The notes under the pieces were generated by a model. That model saw only the letters and a program-made list of their open reading frames with translations. It was not told where the DNA came from and searched no databases. From NCBI GenBank assembly GCA_946621465.1, contig CAMOOO010000011.1, positions 1-43,475 of the forward strand: DNA of 43,475 bases. Direction: 5' to 3'. The translations under genes were made by a program, and so were the position numbers. The DNA comes from an uncultured Clostridia bacterium (GTDB lineage: Bacteria > Bacillota > Clostridia > Christensenellales > DTU072). Below are positions 33,614-42,614 of the stretch, piece by piece. Every line of letters begins with the position of its first letter. The first letter of the stretch is position 1.

Positions 33614-35110
33614 ATGAACGATCCGTTATTTATAGGAATTGACGTCGGCACTCAGGGCACAAAAGCGGTTCTGACCGACATAACAGGCAGCGCGCTCGCG
33701 GAAGCGTTCTGCCCTTCCGTTCTTATCCGCCCCGACGCAGTCACCGTTTACGAAGAAGCCGAAACGATATTTGAATCGGTCGTCGGCACGATCGGTCAGG
33801 TCATCGAGCGTTCGGGCAGGAGCGGAAAGGACGTCGCCGCGATCGGGATAGACTCGCAGATGGCGGGCGTTATGGGTATAGACGGTGATTTTGAAGCTGT
33901 CACCCCCTACGATTCGTGGCTTGATACAAGATGTGAGAAATACACTTCGTTTATAAAAAGTGAAGCGGAGGAAGAGGCGATCCGTTCAAGCGGCGGTCAG
34001 GTGGCGCACACCCACGCTTCCAAGATCCTTTGGTGGAAAAACGAACACCCGCAGGTCTATTCGCGCATAAAGAAATTCGTTATGCCCAACGGCTACGTCG
34101 CCGGAAAACTCTGCGGCCTTAAATCGGACGACGCGTTTATGGACTATACGTTTTTACATTTCAACGTATTCTCTGACAATCTCAAACTTGAATACAGCGA
34201 CGCTCTTTTGAAACATTTCGGCGTTGAAAAGCGTAAACTGCCAAAAATAGTTTCGCCGGAATTCGTCGTCGGCACGGTTCGGGAAGAATATGCCTGCGCC
34301 TGCGGACTCGGTACCGACTGCAAAGTTATCGCCGGATGCGGTGATACCGCCGCGTCGAGTCTCGGCGCCGGAGTCGTCGGAAAGGGACTCGCCTATGACG
34401 TTGCGGGAACGGCTTCCGTTTTCGCCTGCAGTACCGACGTGTTCGCCCCCGACGTCAGTCACAAAACGATCCTGTTTTCAAGAAGCGTTTTCAAAGATAT
34501 GTTTTTACCGCTCTCCTACATCAGTGGCGGCGGACTCTGTCTTAAATGGTTTTCGGGTATATGCGGCAAGACTCTCAAAGAACTCGACGCCCTCGTTGCC
34601 GAGGACGAAGAAATGGAAGTTCCTTTCTTTATCCCCCATTTTTCGGGCAGAACCTATCCCCTCGACAACGGCGTTTCGGGCGCTTTTATCGGGCTTAACG
34701 CAAATTCCGACGCCACCAAAATGTATCGGAGCATACTTGAATCCATAGCCTTTGAATATAAGAGTTATTTCGACATTCTGAAAAGCAGCGGCTGTTTGAC
34801 GACCGATCCTACCGTTATAGGCGTCGGCGGAGGTGCGAAAAGCGCCGCCTTCTCAAAGATAAAAGCAACAGTCCTCGGATGCAGATACGTCGTCCCGGCA
34901 TCCGCCGATTCCGCAACGGTCGCTATGGCGCTCCTTGCGGCAAAGGCTTGTGGATATATAACTGAAGATCTTTCGGAAGTTTTCGGTGTGGACGAATCCA
35001 ACTCAAAGGTGTTCGTCCCTAACAGGGAACTTCAACCGCTATTAGCACAAAAAGCAAGAAGATATCTCGGACTGTTAAACGGGTATTCGGACTTTTTTCA
35101 AAGACAATAA
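33614..35110 (+). CDS. FGGY-family carbohydrate kinase (xylulokinase-like)
   Basis: 498 residues from ATG 33614 (AGGA 7 bases upstream); the frame back to 33557 overlaps the dehydrogenase gene. The two actin-like ATPase domains are seen as LFIGIDVGTQGTKAVLTD at the N-terminus, and in the second half AGCGDTAASSLGAGVVGKG and TVIGVGGGAKSAAFSKIKAT. The FGGY family phosphorylates ketoses such as xylulose, ribulose, fuculose or apulose. It is followed by a 3-epimerase, an L-fucose-isomerase-like protein and an aldolase, the classic isomerase-kinase-aldolase layout. It lies 13 bases after the dehydrogenase gene, so is in the same operon. Confidence 0.88.
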   Translation: MNDPLFIGIDVGTQGTKAVLTDITGSALAEAFCPSVLIRPDAVTVYEEAETIFESVVGTIGQVIERSGRSGKDVAAIGIDSQMAGVMGIDGDFEAVTPYDSWLDTRCEKYTSFIKSEAEEEAIRSSGGQVAHTHASKILWWKNEHPQVYSRIKKFVMPNGYVAGKLCGLKSDDAFMDYTFLHFNVFSDNLKLEYSDALLKHFGVEKRKLPKIVSPEFVVGTVREEYACACGLGTDCKVIAGCGDTAASSLGAGVVGKGLAYDVAGTASVFACSTDVFAPDVSHKTILFSRSVFKDMFLPLSYISGGGLCLKWFSGICGKTLKELDALVAEDEEMEVPFFIPHFSGRTYPLDNGVSGAFIGLNANSDATKMYRSILESIAFEYKSYFDILKSSGCLTTDPTVIGVGGGAKSAAFSKIKATVLGCRYVVPASADSATVAMALLAAKACGYITEDLSEVFGVDESNSKVFVPNRELQPLLAQKARRYLGLLNGYSDFFQRQ

Positions 35111-35129
35111 TCTTTTGAGGTGATAAAAT

Positions 35130-36005
35130 ATGTTAAACCCCGTCGGAATTTATTACGCATACTGGGAAAAGGAATGGTCGGCCGACTTTATTCCCTACAT
35201 CAAAAAGGTCAAAAACCTCGGCTTTGACGTTCTTGAGATCAATGCGGGCGCTATCGTCGATATGACCGCGAAAGAACGTGCGGAACTTGCCTCCGCCGCG
35301 AAAGAAAACGGCGTGACCCTTACCTACTGCATCGGTCTGCCCGGAAAATACGATGTTTCTTCTTTGGACGAAACGACGAGAAAAGAAGGCGTCAGGTTCG
35401 TCGGAAAAATACTCGACGCGATGAATGAAATGGGCGGCAAAACTTTAGGCGGAATAATCTATGCAACGTGGCCTATGGTGAACGTCCCGGATATCGACAC
35501 GAAAATGCGGCTTCGCGAACAGTCGATCGTGTCTCTTCGCGAACTGCTCAAAAAAGCGGAGCAATACGATATAAATTACTGTCTTGAGGTCGTGAACCGG
35601 TTTGAGCAATGTATCCTCAACTGTGCCGAAGAGGGCGTTGCCTACGCAAAAGAACTCGGCAGTCCGAAGGCAAAACTTCTTCTCGACACCTTCCATATGA
35701 ACATTGAGGAAGACAGTATCGGTGACGCGATCAGATCCGCGAAAGGCTATGTCGGTCATTTCCACATAGGCGAATGCAACCGCAAAACGCCGGGAACAGG
35801 CAGAATGCCGTGGAACGAGATCGCCCGTGCCCTCAACGATATTGACTACAAAGGCGCCGTCGTTATGGAACCGTTCATAAGGACCGGCGGTCAGGTCGGC
35901 AAGGATATAAAAGTTTTCAGAGACTTAAGCGGAAACGCTTCGCCGCAGCATATGGACGAAATGGCGAAGGCTTCGGCAAAATTTATTAAGGAGTTACAGG
36001 AATGA
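35130..36005 (+). CDS. D-tagatose/D-psicose 3-epimerase family protein
   Basis: 291 residues, a single xylose-isomerase-like TIM barrel. The metal and catalytic residues of ketose 3-epimerases are all present: E153 in CLEVVNRFE, D186 and H189 in LLDTFHMN, H212 in GHFHIGE and E247 in VVMEPF. The C-terminal GGQVGKDIKVFRDL is also typical. These enzymes invert C3 of free ketoses such as fructose/psicose, tagatose/sorbose or ribulose/xylulose. A GAGGTGATA site precedes the ATG, and its stop overlaps the next start (ATGA). In this operon it probably prepares the right ketose for the FGGY kinase. Exact substrate is open. Confidence 0.9.
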   Translation: MLNPVGIYYAYWEKEWSADFIPYIKKVKNLGFDVLEINAGAIVDMTAKERAELASAAKENGVTLTYCIGLPGKYDVSSLDETTRKEGVRFVGKILDAMNEMGGKTLGGIIYATWPMVNVPDIDTKMRLREQSIVSLRELLKKAEQYDINYCLEVVNRFEQCILNCAEEGVAYAKELGSPKAKLLLDTFHMNIEEDSIGDAIRSAKGYVGHFHIGECNRKTPGTGRMPWNEIARALNDIDYKGAVVMEPFIRTGGQVGKDIKVFRDLSGNASPQHMDEMAKASAKFIKELQE

Positions 36006-37420
36006 AAAAAATCAAAATAGGCATTCTAACTATGTCTGACGGCAGAGAATATCTGCACAACACCTTTGAAGAACTGAATTTCAACAAACAGCATTCGATT
36101 GCAAAAGCCCTTACCGATACGGGACTTTTCGAGGTCATAGAGGGCGAAAGGATAATCAACAGTAACACGGTCGCAAAGGAAGAAGGTATGCGCCTTCGCG
36201 AAAACTCGGTCGAGGCGACCATTTTCAACTACACTATCTGGTGTTATCCGCAATTCACGGTCGCGGCTCAGAATTTCGCGCCCAGTCCGTATTTGCTTTT
36301 CTCAAATCTCCATCCCTCACAGTGCGGTATGGTCGGAATGCTCGCCGCCGCAGGCTCGCTCGATCAGATCGGCGTTCCCTACAAGAAACTTTGGGGCGAC
36401 GTTTCCGATGAGGACGTTCTTAAGAAAATGGTATCTTTCCTGAAAGCCTGCTCCGCGGTAAACCGCCTGAAGGGTCTGACTTTCGGTAATTTCGGCGGCA
36501 GACCGCTCGGTATGTATACAGCCGTTGCAAACCTTGAACAATGGCAGAAACTTTTCGGTATTGATTCCGAAAACATCGAGCAGGACGATATCATCCGCGC
36601 CGGTGAAAAAGCCGATGAAATGGAAGTCGAAAAGGCATTCAGGTGGCTTACCGAAAAGGTCGGTGTTATAGCCTATAACGGCAAAAATCTCACCGAGGAA
36701 AAACTAAAGACCCAGATCCGTTCATATATCGGACTGCGGGATATAATCAAGGCTAAAAATCTCGACTTTGTCGGAATAAAGGCTCACGGAGACCTGACCG
36801 ACCGCTACTGCACAATGGATATAGCCGAGGCTTTCTTAAACGATCCTTACGATTGGAACGGCGCTAAAGAGCCGATCGTCGCCGCAACCGAAAGCGATAT
36901 GGACGGCGCCCTCACAATGCAGATATTCAAGCACCTGACGGGTACGCCCGTTCTCTTTGCCGACGTCCGCCATTACAACAAGGAAAAGGACGTATGGTAT
37001 TTCTCGAATTCCGGGACTCACGCCACCTATTTTGCAGGCGCAAGCCTCGATCCCGACGTAAATCTCCCGAAGGTCAGTTTACTGCCCGAAACGCCCGACT
37101 ATCCGGCAGGCGGCGCCTCGGTCCATCACTTTGCCAAAGAGGGTAAAGTGACTCTCGCGCGCCTTGCGAGAAAGAACGGAAAGTATCATCTGACTATCGT
37201 TCCGGCGCAATTTATCAATTATCCGCAAAACGAAATGGCGGAAATGGGCAGCATAACAACTCCGCAATGGCCGATCGCTTTCGCACAACTCAAGGTTTCG
37301 GCGGACTATTTCCTGAACAACTTCCCCTGCAACCATATCCACGGCGTTTACGGTGATTACGTCGAAGATCTGCTGAATGTCGCGAAACTCCTCGACATCC
37401 CCGCGACTGTATTTGAATAA
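36002..37420 (+). CDS. L-fucose/L-arabinose isomerase family protein
   Basis: 472 residues. The N-terminal Rossmann-like domains start IKIGILTMSDGREYLHN, and include TIFNYTIWCYPQF and a GNFGGRPLGMYTAV stretch. The C-terminal catalytic half has VGIKAHGDLTDRYCTMDIAE and TESDMDGALTMQIFKHLTG (metal ligand E about 297), with VLFADVRHY after it. The family interconverts aldoses and ketoses (L-fucose/L-fuculose, D-arabinose/D-ribulose, L-arabinose/L-ribulose). At 472 residues it is shorter than classical FucI and closer to the broad fucose-isomerase-like group. Its ATG overlaps the epimerase stop by 4 bases, so the two proteins are translationally coupled and probably share a substrate. Confidence 0.85.
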   Translation: MKKIKIGILTMSDGREYLHNTFEELNFNKQHSIAKALTDTGLFEVIEGERIINSNTVAKEEGMRLRENSVEATIFNYTIWCYPQFTVAAQNFAPSPYLLFSNLHPSQCGMVGMLAAAGSLDQIGVPYKKLWGDVSDEDVLKKMVSFLKACSAVNRLKGLTFGNFGGRPLGMYTAVANLEQWQKLFGIDSENIEQDDIIRAGEKADEMEVEKAFRWLTEKVGVIAYNGKNLTEEKLKTQIRSYIGLRDIIKAKNLDFVGIKAHGDLTDRYCTMDIAEAFLNDPYDWNGAKEPIVAATESDMDGALTMQIFKHLTGTPVLFADVRHYNKEKDVWYFSNSGTHATYFAGASLDPDVNLPKVSLLPETPDYPAGGASVHHFAKEGKVTLARLARKNGKYHLTIVPAQFINYPQNEMAEMGSITTPQWPIAFAQLKVSADYFLNNFPCNHIHGVYGDYVEDLLNVAKLLDIPATVFE

Positions 37421-37452
37421 AACTGAAACATATTAAAAAAGAGGTATTTACT

Positions 37453-38154
37453 ATGAAAACAAATCTTACTCTAGAACAGTTGGCAAAATATTTTGATCAG
37501 ACCCTTCTTAAACCCTTTGTAACAGAGGCAAGATTCAAGGAGTTCTGTGAAGAAAGCGACCGCTACGGTTTTGCGATGGTCGCAATAAACTCCGCACCTG
37601 TTAAGTTCTGCAAAAGCATTCTCAAAGACAGCGATGTTCACGTCGGAGCCGCTATCGGCTTCCCCCTCGGACAGACAACTGTCGAAACAAAGGTTTTCGA
37701 GACCAAACAGGCGATCGCTGACGGTGCTGACGAAATAGATTACGTTGTCAATCTCGTCAAACTCAAGAGCGGCGATCTTGACTATATCGAAGACGAAATG
37801 CGCCGTATCGTCGAAGTATGCAATGAAAACGGCAAGATCTCAAAGGTCATTTTCGAAAACTGCTATCTTACAAACGATGAAAAGAAAACCCTCTGCGAGA
37901 TAGCCCTGAAGGTTCGTCCGACCTTTATCAAGACAAGCACCGGCTTCGGAACTCCCGAGCCCGGCGTTGCCGTCGGCGCTACCGTTGAGGACGTTAAACT
38001 GATGAAGTCGATCGTCGGCGACGCAGTCAAGGTCAAAGCCGCGGGCGGAGTCCGCACCCTTGACGAGGCGCTCGCAATGATAGAAGCAGGCGCCGAAAGA
38101 ATCGGAACGAGCGCGGGCGTTAAAATAATTGAAGAGCTTAAAGCTCAGCTCTGA
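37453..38154 (+). CDS. deoC: DeoC-type class I aldolase (divergent deoxyribose-phosphate aldolase)
   Basis: 233 residues, a compact TIM barrel. The Schiff-base lysine is K160 in TFIKTSTGF, the second lysine K195 in VKAAGGVRT, and the acidic partner D96 in ADEIDYVVNL. All three match the deoxyribose-phosphate aldolase triad. Differences from standard DeoC are notable: the usual VCVNP-type segment reads VAINSAP, and an insert GTPEPGVA follows the TSTGF motif. These changes border the active site, so the substrate may not be 2-deoxyribose 5-phosphate. It is the last gene of the operon, before a hairpin terminator. Partnership with a FGGY kinase instead of a ribokinase-type deoxyribokinase also points to another phosphoketose. 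The gene symbol names the family only. Confidence 0.85.
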   Translation: MKTNLTLEQLAKYFDQTLLKPFVTEARFKEFCEESDRYGFAMVAINSAPVKFCKSILKDSDVHVGAAIGFPLGQTTVETKVFETKQAIADGADEIDYVVNLVKLKSGDLDYIEDEMRRIVEVCNENGKISKVIFENCYLTNDEKKTLCEIALKVRPTFIKTSTGFGTPEPGVAVGATVEDVKLMKSIVGDAVKVKAAGGVRTLDEALAMIEAGAERIGTSAGVKIIEELKAQL

Positions 38155-38160
38155 TATCAG

Positions 38161-38199
38161 AACCGCCGCATTCAGACAATTTATGCGGTGGTTTATTTT
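38161..38199 (+). terminator. Terminator of the catabolic operon
   Basis: AACCGCCGCAT (38161-38171) pairs with ATGCGGTGGTT (38183-38193), with one G-U pair, over an 11-base loop, followed by TATTTTA. It lies 6 bases after the DeoC-type gene. The T tract is broken, so termination may be partial. Confidence 0.65.
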
Positions 38200-38250
38200 A
38201 ATTACGCTTGTCGCCAAAACTTTGCGGCAGGCAGCGGAACGGAGAATTGT

Positions 38251-40758
38251 ATGAAAAAAATATCTCTTGATCTTGCGGAAAAAAGGGCATTTAACCCTTC
38301 CCCGTCGCCTTTTGAGGCCGAACCTGCGGAAATGTCTTGGTCAGGAAGCACGGAAATGCCCGAAAACGGCTATGCGGAGCATTCCTTGAACGGAAGCTGG
38401 CTTATGTCCGAAGGCGGTGACAGCCAGCCTGATTTTTCCCGCGCAGTGAACGCTCAAATCCCCTGCACGGTGCAGACCGCACTTTTTGAAGCCGGAAAAA
38501 TACCCGACCCGATGTTCGGTAAAAACGATAAATACGCCAGGGAAGCCGCTTATAAAATCTGGTGGTTCAAAAAAGAATTTGATTACGATGGAGGAATGGC
38601 AAATCCGTGTCTCCATTTTGACGGCGTATGCCATAAGGCGCTATTCTATTTAAACGGCGTATTATTAGGCGAGCATACAGGAATGTTTGGAGGCCCGAAT
38701 TTCAAGGTAGGGCATCTGCTTGAAAAGCACAATGTACTGACGGTTAAAATTGAAAACTCCCCCGCCAACCCGAAAAAGTATTCCAAATACGCCGACTATG
38801 ACGAAGGCTGGAAAAACGGTGTTGTCGTAAACTGCGTTTATGGCTGGCATTATGCCTGCATACCGTCGCGCGGCATATGGGCAGATGTCTTTTTAAGAGA
38901 TGTTCCGCTGTGCGATTTTGAGCGTCCCTTTATTCTTACAGAGGATTACAGTACCGGAAAAATGGGACTGTGCATTAAAGCCTTTTCGAGTGGAAAGGGC
39001 ATTGTAAGGCTTAAGGTATCTCCTTATAATTTTGAAGGCGCGGATCAGTATTTTGAAGCTCCGTTTAAATGCGAGGCGGGGCAGCAGCTGCATTTCACTC
39101 TTACCGTAAATAATCACGAGCTTTGGTGGCCGAACGGATATGGAAGCCAGCCGCTTTACCGCTTTACAACAGCAATAATACCCGAAGACTCATATCCCAT
39201 TGTCACTGAGGACATAACCGGAATACGTCAGATTGAGATGCGCCCGATAAGTGGCGAGCCTGATTCGGAAAGTTACAACTGGCGCTGCTTTATAAACGGA
39301 AAATACATTTTCATAAAAGGCACCAACTGGTGCACCACCGACGCTTTGCTGCGTTGCACCGAGGAAAGATACGACCGTTTTCTCTCGCTTGCGAAGCATC
39401 AGAATCTTCAGCTCCTGCGTGCCTGGGGTGGTGGAATGCCCGAAAGCGATTATTTTTATAAGAAATGCGATGAGCTCGGTCTTATGGTGCAACAGGAATG
39501 GCCGACCTGCTGGGACTCTCCCAAAACACAGCCTGCCGACGCGCTTACGGAAACCGCACGTATACACACCATAAGGCTCCGTAACCATCCGAGTCTTGTG
39601 CGCTGGGCGGGTGGCAACGAGCTTTCCGCAACAGACGAGCCATCGGTAAGGGAAATGGCGCGTCTCGCCTTTGAGCTTGACGGAACCCGTCCATTTCACC
39701 GTACTTCCCCCTACGCCGGTTCTCTGCACAATTACGACACATTCTGGCTTATGGGCGAAATGGACGTCTCACTGAAGCTCCGCGCGCCTTTTATCGGTGA
39801 GTTCGGTATGGCCTCGGCTCCCAACTACGAGAGCGTGGCAAGATATATTCCCTCAGAAGAGCTTGAGCTTCCGATAGACCGGAACGCTAAAACCTGTTTC
39901 AACTATCATACTCCCCGCTTCAATGAATTTTTATGGCCTGAACAGTATAACGATCTCGATCATCTTCTTATGCGTGCGTCGGAGTTTCTCAAGATCCGCG
40001 ACATAAAAGATTTTATCCTCGGAACACAACTTGCCCAGGCGACCGCTATCCGCCATACCCTTGAGGCTCAAAGGGCTGACGTTAAAGCAGCGGGCGTCTG
40101 CTATTACAAGCTGACCGACGTTTACCCCGCCTGTTCGTGGTCTACCGTCGATTACTACGGCGTTCCGAAGATCCCATATTATGTTATCAAAAACGCCTTT
40201 GCCCCGATACATACGATGCTTGAAATAAAGTCGGTAACGGCGGCGGACGAATACCCCGTTTTCCTGCTTGACGACGGTCTTGAACTTTCGGGGAAAAAAG
40301 TATCGGTCGCAATAACCGCGTTTGACAGAAACTTAAAGCAGATAAAAACGGAAGAACTGACCTTTCTTCCTCAGTTTGAAGTAAACGCGGCGGGATGTTT
40401 CCGCGTCGATGAAACTCAAAGGAAAGAACTTCGTTTCATCACGGTCAGAACTTTTGCCGACGGCGAACTGAAAGACGATACTTTTTATCTGCTGAATTAC
40501 AGGGAAGATCCAGAATGTCTTACATCGCTGCCCGAAACGGAACTTGCTTTCACCGCACGCGACGGGCTTTTGGAGATCACAAACGCATCCGACACTCCCG
40601 CACTCGGCGTTTTCATCGAGAATCCCGAAAATGATACCGAATTCACGGCGGAGGATAATTTCCTATTCCTTCTTCCCGGCGAAACGAGAAAAATAAAGGT
40701 CAACTTTGCTCCGGGCGTTCGCGTTCGGGCTATCAATTCAAACGGAGAGAAAAAATGA
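38251..40758 (+). CDS. GH2 beta-mannosidase-like glycosidase
   Basis: 835 residues from ATG 38251 (GGAG 6 bases upstream); the frame back to 38188 runs into the terminator region. No signal peptide. The order is sugar-binding jelly-roll (about 30-190, SLNGSWLMSEGGD), beta-sandwich (about 200-300), TIM barrel (about 310-640) and C-terminal beta domains. The barrel has LLRAWGGGMPESDYFYKKCD, acid/base E457 in WAGGNEL and nucleophile E517 in IGEFGM, the pattern of GH2 beta-mannosidases and exo-glucosaminidases. It would release terminal beta-mannose or a related sugar from imported oligosaccharides. It overlaps the GH172 gene by 4 bases. By eye codon choice differs between the first two thirds and the rest. 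Specificity between mannosidase and glucosaminidase is unresolved. Confidence 0.82.
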   Translation: MKKISLDLAEKRAFNPSPSPFEAEPAEMSWSGSTEMPENGYAEHSLNGSWLMSEGGDSQPDFSRAVNAQIPCTVQTALFEAGKIPDPMFGKNDKYAREAAYKIWWFKKEFDYDGGMANPCLHFDGVCHKALFYLNGVLLGEHTGMFGGPNFKVGHLLEKHNVLTVKIENSPANPKKYSKYADYDEGWKNGVVVNCVYGWHYACIPSRGIWADVFLRDVPLCDFERPFILTEDYSTGKMGLCIKAFSSGKGIVRLKVSPYNFEGADQYFEAPFKCEAGQQLHFTLTVNNHELWWPNGYGSQPLYRFTTAIIPEDSYPIVTEDITGIRQIEMRPISGEPDSESYNWRCFINGKYIFIKGTNWCTTDALLRCTEERYDRFLSLAKHQNLQLLRAWGGGMPESDYFYKKCDELGLMVQQEWPTCWDSPKTQPADALTETARIHTIRLRNHPSLVRWAGGNELSATDEPSVREMARLAFELDGTRPFHRTSPYAGSLHNYDTFWLMGEMDVSLKLRAPFIGEFGMASAPNYESVARYIPSEELELPIDRNAKTCFNYHTPRFNEFLWPEQYNDLDHLLMRASEFLKIRDIKDFILGTQLAQATAIRHTLEAQRADVKAAGVCYYKLTDVYPACSWSTVDYYGVPKIPYYVIKNAFAPIHTMLEIKSVTAADEYPVFLLDDGLELSGKKVSVAITAFDRNLKQIKTEELTFLPQFEVNAAGCFRVDETQRKELRFITVRTFADGELKDDTFYLLNYREDPECLTSLPETELAFTARDGLLEITNASDTPALGVFIENPENDTEFTAEDNFLFLLPGETRKIKVNFAPGVRVRAINSNGEKK

Positions 40759-42605
40759 CAAAAATCAAATTTTCGCGGGGATATGACCGTCTGGCGGATA
40801 TTTCCCGTATGCCGATAACCGATAATAACAGTTTTGTAAAATACGAGGGAAGCATTTCAAAAGTCGGCGACAACGCCGATTGGGATTGGGGAATGTATAC
40901 CGACCAAAACGGCGAATGGGTGCTTATGGAGGCTGACGGTCCCGGGTGCATTTTCAATTTCACTCAACACCGATATCCTACGAGCGAAGTCCCGACCTTC
41001 CGCTTTTATTTTGACAACAGTCCGACGCCGCAATTCGAGATAAAGCCTTCCCAGTTCGGAACGAAATACCCCTTCATAAAACCCCTTGCCGACAAATTTG
41101 TCGGTCCCGAAGATAACGGCAGAGGGCCGATATGGGTCGTCAGGAGTTTTGTCCCGATGGAATTCACAACTCATTGCAAGGTGACTTCCGACATAAAACT
41201 CGAAGGCGCCGACAAGGACGCGGGTCAGGGCGGATGGGGTCATGTGATGTACCATCTTTACGACAGCGCGGAGGGACTCACGACATTCTCCGCCGACCTT
41301 GACGTTTGCGAACTCGCAAAGACCTATAATTCGCCTTTATCTATCGGAACCGATCATACCGAAAAGAAAACAGGTTTCAAACTCGGTTCCGCTTCGAAGC
41401 AGACGGTTTTTTTACTCGATTCAAAAGCGACCCTTTCAAGAATACGGTTATCCCTCGACTTCAAGTCGGAAATACTCTCCGATATATGGATCCGCATCTG
41501 CTTTGACGATGAAGAATGCGTCTGCGCTCCGCTCGGAACCTTCTTCGGCTGTGAATACGGAAAAACTCCGGCGTCGATCGAAACGGCGCTCATCACCTTC
41601 GACAATATAAACGGGCGTTTTGAAAACCGATATCCGATGCCTTTCTTCAAAAACTGCACTATCATGCTCGAAAACCGTTCCGAACGGCAGTATGAAATAT
41701 CCTCTTTCGAGGTCGGTGTCAACACCTCACTTTGTTACGACCCCGCGGACACTATGCTTTTCCGCTCCTCGAAGTATTATGAAAAAACCGAAAACACACT
41801 GGGCAAAAATTCCGTTATCGCCAATATATGCGGCAGCGGAAGTATGGTATACGGCGTTATTTCGGGCGAAGATATCGCCTGCGGATGTGAAGGCGACGTT
41901 CGCGTATTCATCGACGGCGTCCGCTCTCCGATTGTCGAAAGCGACGGCAGCGAGAGTTGGGGCAGTTACGGTTGGGGATTTGTCTGTCCCCCTCAATGCA
42001 ATCCGTTTTCCGCTTACAACGGCGTCCCCGACATAAACGACACCTGGTCGGAACTTCGGCTTACCTTTGCGGACAACTACACTTTCAGAAAAAATCTCCG
42101 TTTCGAACTTGAACACGGTTGTCAAAACGACGGCGGCGGTTATCACAGCGGTCAGGTGTTTTATTACGGGAACATTTGCCCCGCGGTCATTAAAACACTT
42201 GAAATTTCACCCGAAAGCGAGTATTATGTTTCTGACGGAAAGATTTCGACGGTCAAAGACAGATTTGAGAATGGAATACACGAAGAATATAAGACCTTCA
42301 ATCACGTGACGGGTCAGACGGCGACCCTGCTGACTCTTGATCTGCCCGAAAACGCGTCGTCGGTGATCCTCAAGAGGGTATGCGTTCAAAAGACGGGTCC
42401 TATGGAAGCCGCAGTTTTCGTAAACGACGTCAGGGTTGCCGAGCGAAACTGGCTATCGCCCGACAGCAACGAGTTTTACGGTTTTTTCGAGGATGATTTC
42501 GTTATCCCTAAAAAATACGTCGAAAATCAAAGCCGGATCGCGATAAAGATTGTTCCTTTGACGGAAAGTTTCAACGATTGCGGCTACACTGTTGATATCA
42601 TTTGA
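40755..42605 (+). CDS. GH172 (DUF2961) family protein
   Basis: 616 residues without signal peptide. The N-terminus FSRGYDRLADISRMPITDNN leads into a beta-sandwich with WVLMEADGPGCIFNFTQHRY and later QGGWGHVMYHLYDSAEG, the core pattern of DUF2961. A second beta-rich half (about 330-616) has SFEVGVNTSLCYDP and DGGGYHSGQVFYYGNICPA. DUF2961 is now glycoside hydrolase family 172, with known members acting on difructose anhydride, alpha-arabinofuranoside or alpha-fructofuranoside linkages. The start overlaps the GH2 stop (ATGA), so the two are probably co-translated. A side-chain furanosidase role is plausible but substrate is unknown. Confidence 0.8.
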   Translation: MTKIKFSRGYDRLADISRMPITDNNSFVKYEGSISKVGDNADWDWGMYTDQNGEWVLMEADGPGCIFNFTQHRYPTSEVPTFRFYFDNSPTPQFEIKPSQFGTKYPFIKPLADKFVGPEDNGRGPIWVVRSFVPMEFTTHCKVTSDIKLEGADKDAGQGGWGHVMYHLYDSAEGLTTFSADLDVCELAKTYNSPLSIGTDHTEKKTGFKLGSASKQTVFLLDSKATLSRIRLSLDFKSEILSDIWIRICFDDEECVCAPLGTFFGCEYGKTPASIETALITFDNINGRFENRYPMPFFKNCTIMLENRSERQYEISSFEVGVNTSLCYDPADTMLFRSSKYYEKTENTLGKNSVIANICGSGSMVYGVISGEDIACGCEGDVRVFIDGVRSPIVESDGSESWGSYGWGFVCPPQCNPFSAYNGVPDINDTWSELRLTFADNYTFRKNLRFELEHGCQNDGGGYHSGQVFYYGNICPAVIKTLEISPESEYYVSDGKISTVKDRFENGIHEEYKTFNHVTGQTATLLTLDLPENASSVILKRVCVQKTGPMEAAVFVNDVRVAERNWLSPDSNEFYGFFEDDFVIPKKYVENQSRIAIKIVPLTESFNDCGYTVDII

Positions 42606-42614
42606 GGTGATAAT

